Shown: in pieces, positions 6,547-12,958 of the stretch
Position numbering within the stretch: the first letter of the stretch is position 1
Layout of the letters: each line of letters starts with the position of its first letter
From: JBPCNH01 sp051001455
Lineage (GTDB): Bacteria > Actinomycetota > CADDZG01 > WHSQ01
Assembly (NCBI GenBank): GCA_051001455.1
Contig: JBPCNH010000014.1
Coordinates: 1-15,954 of the forward strand
Reading direction: 5' to 3'
Length of the DNA stretch: 15,954 nt
The notes under the pieces: model-generated
What the model saw: the letters and a program-made list of their open reading frames with translations, nothing else
What the model was told of the DNA's origin: nothing
The model's database searches: none
Position numbers and translations under genes: made by a program

Positions 6547-8931
6547 CTAACTTCGTAGCTCTGCGCCGAAACGCTCCGCGAGAGAGGTAACGACGTGGTC
6601 TCGGACGTCTTCAGCGTCCTCGTCGGTGAGGGTTCGTCCGGTATGCCTGAGCTCCAGGGCGAACGCCAGGCTCTTGTGCCCCGCCGGCACCTGCTCACCT
6701 CGATACTCGTCGAACAAGCGCACGGCCGTCAGATGTGGTTTGCCGGATTCTTCGATCACGGCCAGGACGCGGGACGCAGAGATCATCTGGTCGAGCACGA
6801 CCGCGATGTCGATATAGACGGCAGGGAAACGAGGCAACTCCTCGGCGAGACGACGAGCGGAACGGGCGCTCATGACGGGCGCTATCGCTATCTCGAGCGC
6901 ACAGGCTCCGGGGGGAAGCCCCGATCTCTCATTAACCGTCGGATGAAGCTCCCCGATCACGCCTAGAGCGACCGAGCCTAGTGAAACCTGAGCAGCGCGC
7001 GTCGGATGGAAGGGCGCTCCTTTGATGGCATCGAAGGATAGTCCCTCTATCCCGAGAGACCCGAGCGCGGCCATCAAGACCCCCTTCGCGGAGAAGAAGT
7101 CCCACGGCTGCGCGCTCCCATCCCATGAGTCGAGCGACCGATTCCCTGCGAAAACGGCCGCCAGAGCAGGCTGTTCGTCGGCGAGATCGCCGGTCGACGG
7201 CAGGTAGGTACGTCCGATCTCGAAGAGGGAGATGCCCGGCGCGCGCTGGGCGACGTTGTGCGCGGCGGCTTTCACCAGACCGGGCAAAAGGGTCGTTCGC
7301 AGACCCGGTTCCTGCTCCAACATCGGGTTGGACAACAGGATCATGCGTCGCGCCGGATGCTCGGCATCGAAACCCATCGCGTCGAGGTCCGCGGGCGACA
7401 TGAACGAGGACGTCCAAACTTCCGTCACGCCCAGCATCACGAGCGCGCGCTTCAGATGGCGCTCTGCCTGTTGATCGCCGGTGAGTGCACCCGAACGGCC
7501 CGTGGGGAGCGTGGGGCTGGGCTTGTCGTAGCCCTCTAGCCTGGCGATCTCCTCGATCAGGTCGGCTTCGATGGACAGGTCGGGCCGGAAGGTCGGGACC
7601 CTCACCTCGAGCCCGCCTCGACCGTCGGCGACCTCTAGCCCCAGAGCCCGAAGGTGACGAGCTTGCCGCTCGGGATCGATGGGCATACCGAGCAAGGCCT
7701 CGGTGCGGGTGGGTCGAAGGGTGATAACCGCGCGCTCCCGCTCCCCCGGATAAACATCCGGGGCCTCGGTAGAGACGGTCGCTCCACCATGCTCGCGGAT
7801 CAAGGCTGCGGCACGATCTGCGGCGAAGGGCACCATGCCGGGATCCGACCCGCGCTCGAAGCGAGCGGACGCCTCACTGCGGATGCCGTGGCGCCGGCTG
7901 GTGTAGGCGACCGAGGCTTTGTCGAATGCGGCAGATTCGAGGATCAGGCGGGTGGTGGCAGCGGACACCTCGGAGCTTTCGCCGCCCATGACCCCGGCGA
8001 GGGCGAGGGCCTTCTCCGAGTCGGCGATCAACAGGTCGGCCGGATCTAGATCGCGCGCATTTCCGTCGAGGGTGGTCAAACTCTCGCCCGGCCGGGAGCG
8101 TCGCACGACGATCGCTTGGTCGGCAACCTTGTCGGCGTCGAAGGCATGGAGCGGCTGCCCGGTCTCGAGTAGGACATAGTTCGTTATGTCGACGATGTTC
8201 GAGATGGGGCGGAAACCGGCCGCGAGGAGGCGCCGCGCCATCCAGGCGGGAGAAGGGCGCACCGAGACATCCTCGAGATAGCGAGCCAGGTAGCGAGGGC
8301 ATCCGGTCTCGTCCTCTACGGCAACGCTCACGGGACCGGGCGACCCCTCTGCAACGAGGCTGGTTCGGGGAGGCTCCCACTCGACCCCCAGCACGGCTGC
8401 CACCTCACGAGCTACGCCGATCATTCCCATGCAATCTGGCCGGTTGGGTGTTACTTCGAGCTCGAGCACCGTGTCCCCGAGACCGAGGAGATCGACCACG
8501 TCGATGCCGATCGGCGCATCCGGCTGGAGGATCAGCAGTCCTGCCGAGTCCTTGGAGATCCCGAGCTCGGAAGCGGAGCACAACATCCCTCTGCTCACCT
8601 CACCCCGGATCTTGCGCTCGGTGATGGTCAGGCCGGGGAGCTTGGACCCGACGGTCGCGAACGGGATCCTGTCTCCGACGGCGAAGTTCTTGGCGCCGCA
8701 CACCACCCGGTGCATCTCGTCGTCGCCGGCAGATACTTCGACCATCGAGAGGTTGTCGGCGTTGGGATGGGGCTCTATCGCTAGTACTTCGGCAACCACG
8801 ATCCCCTCGACGTCGGCGGGGCCGTGCACTGCCTCGACCTTGGTTCCGGTCATATTGAGGCGATCGACCAATTGGGGGATGTCGATGTCGAGCGGAACCA
8901 ACTCGCTCAGCCAATCGAGCGACACCTTCAT
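6547..8931 (-). CDS. pheT: phenylalanyl-tRNA synthetase, beta subunit
   Basis: The beta subunit of the (alpha-beta)2 enzyme that charges tRNA-Phe; it carries the editing site. It has 794 residues, the usual size. The N-terminal tRNA-binding EMAP-like fold is visible at about 40-150 (VAEVLAIEPHPNADNLSMVE, then KIRGEVSRGMLCSASELGI). B3/B4 editing and B5 domains follow (ISNIVDITNYVLLETGQPLHAFD; YPGERERAVITLRPTR). The C-terminal FDX-ACB anticodon-binding domain covers about 700-794 (ELPRFPAVYIDIAVVLD to FALELRHTGRTLTDED). Its ATG overlaps the pheS stop by ATGA, indicating translational coupling that keeps the subunits equimolar. The stop abuts the argF start. Confidence 0.97.
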   Translation of the reverse strand: MKVSLDWLSELVPLDIDIPQLVDRLNMTGTKVEAVHGPADVEGIVVAEVLAIEPHPNADNLSMVEVSAGDDEMHRVVCGAKNFAVGDRIPFATVGSKLPGLTITERKIRGEVSRGMLCSASELGISKDSAGLLILQPDAPIGIDVVDLLGLGDTVLELEVTPNRPDCMGMIGVAREVAAVLGVEWEPPRTSLVAEGSPGPVSVAVEDETGCPRYLARYLEDVSVRPSPAWMARRLLAAGFRPISNIVDITNYVLLETGQPLHAFDADKVADQAIVVRRSRPGESLTTLDGNARDLDPADLLIADSEKALALAGVMGGESSEVSAATTRLILESAAFDKASVAYTSRRHGIRSEASARFERGSDPGMVPFAADRAAALIREHGGATVSTEAPDVYPGERERAVITLRPTRTEALLGMPIDPERQARHLRALGLEVADGRGGLEVRVPTFRPDLSIEADLIEEIARLEGYDKPSPTLPTGRSGALTGDQQAERHLKRALVMLGVTEVWTSSFMSPADLDAMGFDAEHPARRMILLSNPMLEQEPGLRTTLLPGLVKAAAHNVAQRAPGISLFEIGRTYLPSTGDLADEQPALAAVFAGNRSLDSWDGSAQPWDFFSAKGVLMAALGSLGIEGLSFDAIKGAPFHPTRAAQVSLGSVALGVIGELHPTVNERSGLPPGACALEIAIAPVMSARSARRLAEELPRFPAVYIDIAVVLDQMISASRVLAVIEESGKPHLTAVRLFDEYRGEQVPAGHKSLAFALELRHTGRTLTDEDAEDVRDHVVTSLAERFGAELRS

Positions 8932-9983
8932 CGCAAACCTCCGAACTGACTTGCGAACCTGAGGTCGTTCTCATAGAGCGAGCGGATATCGCCGATGCCG
9001 TGAGCCAGCGCGGTGATCCGCTCTATCCCCATCCCGAAGGCGAAACCGGAGTAGCGCTCTGGATCTACCCCCGAAGCGCGCAGTACGTTCGGGTGGACCA
9101 TCCCGCAGCCGAGTATCTCGATCCACCCTTCTTGCTTGCAGATCCGGCACCCCGATCCCCTGCAGGAGAAGCATTGCACGTCCATCTCCGCAGAGGGCTC
9201 GGTGAAGGGGAAGAAATGGGGCCGCAGCCGAACATCCAGGTTGTCTCCGAAGATATGACGGGCGAAGACCTCGAGCGTCCCTTTCAGGTCTCCGAGGGTG
9301 ATGCCTTCGTCCACGGCCAACCCTTCCATCTGGAAGAACTGGGCGAGATGGGTGGGATCGACGGCATCCCTGCGATAGACCCGGCCGGGGAAGACGCCGT
9401 AGACCGGAGGCCGGTTCGCCTCCATCACCCGAACCTGCATCGGTGAGGTCTGAGTACGCAGGCATACATCCTCGTTCTTGCCCGCGATGAAGAAGGTGTC
9501 TTGGGGAGACCGGGACGGGTGCTCGTAAGGCGTGTTCAGTGCATCGAAGTTGTAGCGGGACAGCTCGACGTCGGGTCCTTCGTAGACCCGGTAGCCGAGG
9601 CCGATGAACACATCCACGATCTCCCACAGGGTCTGGGTCAACAGATGCAGGGCTCCGGTGGCGGTGCCGGTTGCAGGAAGCGTGACGTCGATCCGCTCCC
9701 TCTCCCAGCGCGCCGCGAGCTCCACCGCAGAGAACCGCTCGCGTCGCTCCTCTAGCGCCCGCTCTATCTGGCTCTGGACGTCGTTCGCGAGGCGCCCCAT
9801 CTCTTTGCGTTCCTCGGGTGTCAGGCGGCCAAGACCAGAGCGAGCGACGGACAGCGGGGCCTTCCGCCCCAAGATCCGGACGCGCGCTTCATCCAGGTCG
9901 GCCAGGCCGCGTGCTGCCGAGATGCGCCCGAGCCCGTCGGCCAACGCGCCCTGAAGCTGCTCCCGTAGTTCGTCTGTCGCCAT
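8928..9983 (-). CDS. pheS: phenylalanyl-tRNA synthetase, alpha subunit
   Basis: The catalytic subunit of phenylalanyl-tRNA synthetase, a class II enzyme. It has an N-terminal coiled-coil tRNA-binding arm (about 1-90) and then the catalytic core with GRVYRRDAVDPTHLAQFFQME (motif 2 region), RPHFFPFTEPSAEMDV and GFAFGMGIERI (motif 3). A four-cysteine cluster, CFSC-RGSG-CRIC (C271, C274, C279, C282), is likely a zinc knuckle and occurs in many bacterial PheS. I chose the ATG at 9983 because GGAG sits five bases upstream. The GTG at 9989, which overlaps the kinase stop as GTGA, adds two residues and is the alternative. The gene is coupled to the kinase upstream and pheT downstream. Confidence 0.95.
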   Translation of the reverse strand: MATDELREQLQGALADGLGRISAARGLADLDEARVRILGRKAPLSVARSGLGRLTPEERKEMGRLANDVQSQIERALEERRERFSAVELAARWERERIDVTLPATGTATGALHLLTQTLWEIVDVFIGLGYRVYEGPDVELSRYNFDALNTPYEHPSRSPQDTFFIAGKNEDVCLRTQTSPMQVRVMEANRPPVYGVFPGRVYRRDAVDPTHLAQFFQMEGLAVDEGITLGDLKGTLEVFARHIFGDNLDVRLRPHFFPFTEPSAEMDVQCFSCRGSGCRICKQEGWIEILGCGMVHPNVLRASGVDPERYSGFAFGMGIERITALAHGIGDIRSLYENDLRFASQFGGLR

Positions 9984-9985
9984 CG

Positions 9986-10669
9986 TCACTCCGAGCGGTG
10001 GACGGGTAGTCGCAAAGAGAACACCGATCCCCGGCCCTCCGTTGAGGTCGCTGCGAGAGAGCCTCCATGCGCCTCTACCAGCTGCCGGGAGAGGTACAGC
10101 CCGAGACCCGTGCCGAGCGGCACGGCCTTTTGGTTCTTGGGAGCGGGGCTCAGGAAGATGTCCTCGATCCGCTCGGGCGGGATGCCGATCCCCTCGTCGC
10201 GGACCTCGATCACAGCATGATCGCCGTCGGTGCTGCCGCGAATGGTTATCGGCCCGTCATCGGAGAATTTGATCGCGTTCTCGACCAGGTTCGACAGGAC
10301 GTGGAGCATCCTTTCGCAATCCACGAACAGCTCGGTCCCCTCCGGGACCTCTACATTGACGCGGTCAACGCCCGGGCGATTCTTTTGATGTTGTAGCGTC
10401 TCGCTCACCAGCTTGTGCAGGTCGGTGGTGGTCCGATGAAGCTCGAGTAATCCTGCTTCGAGCCGGGCGAGGTCTAGAACCTCGGACACGATGCGGCCCA
10501 TACGGTCGGCATCGAGATGGATGGCCGTGACGAGCTCCAGCTTCTGCTCGTCCGAGAACCGATCCCATCGTGAGACCAGGGTGGACGAGAATCCCTTCAC
10601 GGAGGTCAACGGACTCCTCAACTCGTGTGCGATCTTTGCGATCATCTCTGCGAAACGGCTCTCACTCAT
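9986..10669 (-). CDS. minimal soluble sensor histidine kinase without a sensor domain
   Basis: A 227-residue histidine kinase. The H-box AHELRSPLTSVKGF places the phospho-accepting His at residue 15. The HATPase domain shows the N-box NLVENAIKFSDDG, the G1 box DEGIGIPPE and the G2 box GTGLGLYLSRQLVEAHGG. All boxes look intact. Only 14 residues precede the H-box; there is no transmembrane segment, PAS, HAMP or other input domain, and no response regulator gene in the window. A histidine kinase also sits between the SpoU methyltransferase gene and pheS in Streptomyces, there with extra N-terminal sequence as I recall. The ATG at 10669 is 12 bases after the methyltransferase stop. No further N-terminal coding is possible without overlapping that gene. 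Confidence 0.88.
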   Translation of the reverse strand: MSESRFAEMIAKIAHELRSPLTSVKGFSSTLVSRWDRFSDEQKLELVTAIHLDADRMGRIVSEVLDLARLEAGLLELHRTTTDLHKLVSETLQHQKNRPGVDRVNVEVPEGTELFVDCERMLHVLSNLVENAIKFSDDGPITIRGSTDGDHAVIEVRDEGIGIPPERIEDIFLSPAPKNQKAVPLGTGLGLYLSRQLVEAHGGSLAATSTEGRGSVFSLRLPVHRSE

Positions 10670-10681
10670 GTCCCAGAGACC

Positions 10682-11449
10682 CTAATCGCGGCGCTGACGA
10701 AGAGCTTCGAAAAGCAACAGCGACCCGGCGATACCTACATTCAAAGATTCCACGGGCCCCGGCATCGGGATCCCCACTCGGCCGTCCATAGCGTCTTGCG
10801 ATCCTGCAGGCAATCCCCAAGCCTCGTTCCCCAGCACGAATGCAACCGGTGCGGCCAGGTCGAGCTCGTAAGCGGGTGGGCCGGAAGCCTCCGTCGCCAG
10901 CACCCTTAGACCTGCCTCGTGTAGTGCTTGGACGACAGCGTCGAGATGCGGCTCTTCCACGATCGGAAGCCGGGCGATCGCACCGGCCGAAGCACGGACG
11001 GTCTTGGGCCCGAAAGGGTCGACGCTTTCGTCCGTGAAGACGACCGCGTCGGCGCCGGCAGCCATGGCCGAGCGGAGGAGGGTCCCTGCGTTGCCGGGGT
11101 CACGAACGCCCGCCAGAACCAGGACCAGTGTGGCCCGATCTACCGCCGACCGGAGGTCGATTCCCGGTCTGGTCGCTACAGCCACAACGCCTTGCGGGCT
11201 GTCTGTATCGGACATCGCCCGGAGGACCTTTTCCGTCACGACGATCGAGCGCGACCCGGCCGCCGCTTCGATATCACTGCGCTGAGATAGGTCCTCCGTC
11301 ACGAAGACATCTTCGACCGCAAGAGATGACGCCAGCGTCTCGAGGACCGCACGAGGTCCCTCGATCAAAAAAGCGTTCTCACGGATCCGAACGGCGCGCC
11401 GCAGTAACCGACGTGCTCGCTGAACCTTCGGGTTCTGGAGTGAAGTTAT
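10682..11449 (-). CDS. SpoU/TrmH-family RNA 2'-O-methyltransferase (start uncertain)
   Basis: A SPOUT-class RNA ribose methyltransferase acting on rRNA or tRNA; the target cannot be read from sequence. The substrate-binding N-terminus (TSLQNPKVQRARRLL...NAFLIEGPRAV) is followed by motif 1 (AGVRDPGNAGTLLRSAMAAGAD), motif 2 (AFVLGNEAWGLP) and motif 3 (IPMPGPVESLNVGIAGSLLLF), the trefoil-knot SAM site. The start is a puzzle. Between the rplT stop (11476) and the conserved N-terminus there is no ATG, GTG or TTG in frame. The frame stays open back to a GTG at 11662, but those 71 extra residues lie inside rplT and look like an out-of-frame shadow. I place the start at ATA 11449, which gives MTSLQNPKV, the usual family N-terminus. 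ACG at 11461 is another possibility. A TTG further in would cut the conserved N-terminus. Confidence 0.85.
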   Translation of the reverse strand: MTSLQNPKVQRARRLLRRAVRIRENAFLIEGPRAVLETLASSLAVEDVFVTEDLSQRSDIEAAAGSRSIVVTEKVLRAMSDTDSPQGVVAVATRPGIDLRSAVDRATLVLVLAGVRDPGNAGTLLRSAMAAGADAVVFTDESVDPFGPKTVRASAGAIARLPIVEEPHLDAVVQALHEAGLRVLATEASGPPAYELDLAAPVAFVLGNEAWGLPAGSQDAMDGRVGIPMPGPVESLNVGIAGSLLLFEALRQRRD

Positions 11450-11475
11450 GGATGCCGGCGAGGTCCTATCCGTAC

Positions 11476-11841
11476 CTAGGACGCTTTCTCGAGCTGCTCT
11501 TTCGCAACGCCTGCCAGTGCCGTGAAAGCACTGGGGTCGTTCACGGCCATCTCGGCGAGCATCTTGCGGTCGACTTCGATCTCTGCCGTGCGGAGGCCCG
11601 CCATGAAGCGGCTGTAGGACAATCCGTTCTCGCGCGCGGCAGCATTGATGCGCATGATCCACAGACGCCGGAAGTCGCCCTTCTTCGCCCGGCGGTCCCG
11701 GAATGCATACACACCCGAATGGAGCAGCTGCTCGTTCGCGGCACGGTAGTGCTTGCTGCGCGCCGAGTAGTAACCCTTCGCTTGCTTCAGTACACCTTTG
11801 TGTCTCTTACGGCTGGCGACGCTGCGCTTCACGCGTGGCAT
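11476..11841 (-). CDS. rplT: 50S ribosomal protein L20
   Basis: An early-assembling large-subunit protein that binds 23S rRNA. It has 121 residues with the standard basic N-terminus (MPRVKRSVASRKRHKGVLKQ) and the conserved DFRRLWIMRINAAARENGLSYSRFM core. A strong GAAGGAGG lies seven bases ahead of the ATG. It is 30 bases downstream of rpmI. In Bacillus, L20 represses its own infC-rpmI-rplT operon through leader RNA. Whether it does so here, at the leader described below, is open. Its 3' end overlaps the open frame that continues into the methyltransferase gene. Confidence 0.98.
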   Translation of the reverse strand: MPRVKRSVASRKRHKGVLKQAKGYYSARSKHYRAANEQLLHSGVYAFRDRRAKKGDFRRLWIMRINAAARENGLSYSRFMAGLRTAEIEVDRKMLAEMAVNDPSAFTALAGVAKEQLEKAS

Positions 11842-11871
11842 GTCCGCTCCTCCTTCTTCTGGTCGGGACCG

Positions 11872-12069
11872 CTATTTGCCGAGCAGCCGGCGGACGCGCT
11901 TCTCGTCGGCCGGGGCCACCAGGGCGTCGGGGGCGTTCAGATGGCGCTTCCGTTTAGCGGTCTTCTTCTCGAGGATATGGTTCGCGAAGGCGCGGCGACG
12001 CCTGATCTTCCCGGTGGGGGTGATCTTGAAGCGCTTCGCTGCACCCCTGTGTGTCTTCATCTTTGGCAT
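11872..12069 (-). CDS. rpmI: 50S ribosomal protein L35
   Basis: A small basic large-subunit protein of 65 residues with the family signature MPKMKTHRGAAKRFKITPTGK and a C-terminal RVRRLLGK. The ATG lies one base after the infC stop (TGA-C-ATG). An excellent AAGGAGG inside the last infC codons is five bases upstream, so it is tightly coupled to infC. Length and composition are typical. Confidence 0.97.
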   Translation of the reverse strand: MPKMKTHRGAAKRFKITPTGKIRRRRAFANHILEKKTAKRKRHLNAPDALVAPADEKRVRRLLGK

Positions 12070-12070
12070 G

Positions 12071-12724
12071 TCAGCCTCCTTCGGCTCTAGTCACCTTACG
12101 GGGCGGTTTCGCCGCCGCCGGTGCCGGAGTATCTTCTGCAGCCTGAGCCTGTTCCGGTTCTTCAGGCTTCGGCCCTTTGTGCTTCGGTACGTAGGTGGGC
12201 CGGTTGGTGATGGCGTCCTTCTGCGGGCTGAGCACCATCGTCATGTTCCGTCCGTCCATCTTCGGAAAGGCGTCGATCTTCGAGATGTCGGCCAGGTCCT
12301 CGGACAACCTGTCGAGCAAACGCCGCCCCAGCTGCTGGTGAGCCATCTCGCGCCCACGGAACATGATCGTTACTTTGACCTTGGCGCCTTGACGCAAGAA
12401 CCGGACGACATGTCCCTTCTTGGTCTCGTAGTCGTGAGAGTCGATCTTCGGCCTCATCTTCATCTCTTTCACGACGATGAGTGATTGCTTCTTACGAGCT
12501 TCCTTCTGCCGTTGGTCCTGCTCGTACTTGTACTTCCCGTAATCCATGATCCGGCAGACAGGAGGATCGGCCTGGGCCGCCACCTCGACGAGGTCGAGAT
12601 CTTGCTCGACGGCCATGTCGAGCGCTTTCTGGGTGTCGATGATCCCGATCTGCGAGCCATCCGATCCGACGACGCGGACCTTGGGCACCCTGATGCGATC
12701 GTTGACTCTCATCTCCGTGGCGAT
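12071..12724 (-). CDS. infC: translation initiation factor IF-3, likely AUC start
   Basis: IF3 binds the 30S subunit, keeps it free of 50S and proofreads start codons. The N-domain (EMRVNDRIRVPKVRVVG to VCRIMDYGKYKYEQ), a lysine-rich linker and the C-domain (KEMKMRPKIDSHDYETKKGH to KMDGRNMTMVLSP) are all present. An Ala/Pro/Glu-rich tail of about 30 residues (EEPEQAQAAEDTPAPAAAKP) follows. I start it at ATC 12724-12722 because AGGAGA lies six bases upstream and no ATG, GTG or TTG has comparable spacing. The in-frame TTG at 12751 lies within the terminator U-tract, and the ATG at residue 6 is too far from the ribosome binding site. A rare AUU/AUC/AUA start is the hallmark of infC autoregulation in many bacteria. 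The gene heads the operon and follows an attenuator-like leader. Confidence 0.96.
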   Translation of the reverse strand: MATEMRVNDRIRVPKVRVVGSDGSQIGIIDTQKALDMAVEQDLDLVEVAAQADPPVCRIMDYGKYKYEQDQRQKEARKKQSLIVVKEMKMRPKIDSHDYETKKGHVVRFLRQGAKVKVTIMFRGREMAHQQLGRRLLDRLSEDLADISKIDAFPKMDGRNMTMVLSPQKDAITNRPTYVPKHKGPKPEEPEQAQAAEDTPAPAAAKPPRKVTRAEGG

Positions 12725-12736
12725 AACTGCTCTCCT
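12722..12736 (-). promoter_or_regulatory. infC ribosome binding site with AUC initiator
   Basis: The minus strand reads AGGAGA (12736-12731), gcagtt, then ATC (12724-12722). Spacing is ideal and the codon is in frame with IF3. IF3 destabilises initiation at such non-canonical codons, so high IF3 should reduce its own synthesis. The ribosome binding site lies only 13 bases downstream of the terminator U-tract. Confidence 0.75.
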
Positions 12737-12748
12737 TTCGACTGCGGA

Positions 12749-12788
12749 CAAAACAAAGCCGACGGCGCCAAGATCGGACGCCGCCGGC
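12749..12788 (-). terminator. intrinsic terminator in the infC leader (attenuator)
   Basis: On the minus strand, GCCGGCGGCG (12788-12779) pairs with CGCCGTCGGC (12767-12758) over 10 bp with one G-U, loop 11, followed by TTTGTTTTG (12757-12749). It ends just before the infC ribosome binding site, so it can only be useful as a conditional terminator controlling entry into the operon. The first five bases of its 5' arm can instead join the antiterminator pairing. Confidence 0.85.
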
Positions 12789-12878
12789 TAAGGGTCCGCG
12801 CTGTGCTCTCGGCACATCGCGATCTCTCGCTCAGCAACACCTGAACCCCCGCGACCCTTATGTTGGTTCCTCAGCCGG
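12784..12878 (-). promoter_or_regulatory. infC leader switch: antiterminator versus closing stem
   Basis: Two exclusive folds can be drawn on the minus-strand RNA. Fold 1 (antiterminator): CCGGCUGAGG (12878-12869) pairs with CCUUAGCCGG (12793-12784) over all 10 positions, with one G-U. Fold 2: UAAGGGUC (12860-12853) pairs perfectly with GACCCUUA (12796-12789), enclosing a GCGA-GAGA-UCGC tetraloop hairpin and a UGUGC-CGAGA-GCACA hairpin. Its 3' arm abuts the terminator stem directly. Fold 1 takes five bases from the closing stem and five from the terminator, so it excludes both. Its 5' arm lies within the codons for the leader peptide's PAEE, and the UAA of fold 2 is the peptide's stop codon. 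A ribosome finishing the peptide would mask the antiterminator arm and favour termination. Confidence 0.65.
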
Positions 12879-12917
12879 GAGGTGAGGGACTATGTAGCCG
12901 TCCCTTCTTGGCAACAC
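12858..12917 (-). CDS. candidate leader peptide of the infC operon (19 aa)
   Basis: A short frame, GTG TTG CCA ... ACA TAA, reads VLPRRDGYIVPHLPAEEPT (first residue would be Met). GGGAGG lies six bases ahead of the GTG. The predicted transcription start is so close (about 12922-12926) that translation may instead be leaderless, perhaps from the in-frame TTG at 12923. The peptide is proline-rich (four of 19) with no run of one amino acid. What matters is position: its last codons form one arm of the antiterminator and its stop codon opens the competing stem. This placement, not homology, is why I call it a regulatory upstream ORF. Confidence 0.5.
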   Translation of the reverse strand: MLPRRDGYIVPHLPAEEPT

Positions 12918-12938
12918 TTTCAACCTCCCGATTATAGC
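12908..12938 (+). promoter_or_regulatory. possible promoter for the DUF1844 gene, overlapping the infC promoter
   Basis: The plus strand has TTGGCA (12908-12913) and, 19 bases on, TATAGC (12933-12938), the latter overlapping the minus-strand TATAAT. Spacing is longer than ideal. If real, polymerase could occupy only one of the two promoters at a time. Confidence 0.25.
12931..12936 (-). promoter_or_regulatory. promoter -10 element for the infC leader
   Basis: The minus strand has a perfect TATAAT preceded by CGC. The region 17 bases upstream (CAAGGT) is a poor -35, so the promoter may rely on an activator or an alternative sigma factor. Initiation is expected near 12922-12926, giving a leader of about 200 bases before infC. 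The element lies only 23 bases from the divergent DUF1844 start, so the two genes share regulatory DNA. Confidence 0.5.
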
Positions 12939-12958
12939 GGCTTCGGAAAGGGAACCTT

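Noticed and set aside
9159..9200. Four-cysteine cluster of PheS as a novel fusion domain
   Set aside because: Similar CxxC pairs occur at the same place in many bacterial PheS proteins; it is most likely a zinc knuckle.
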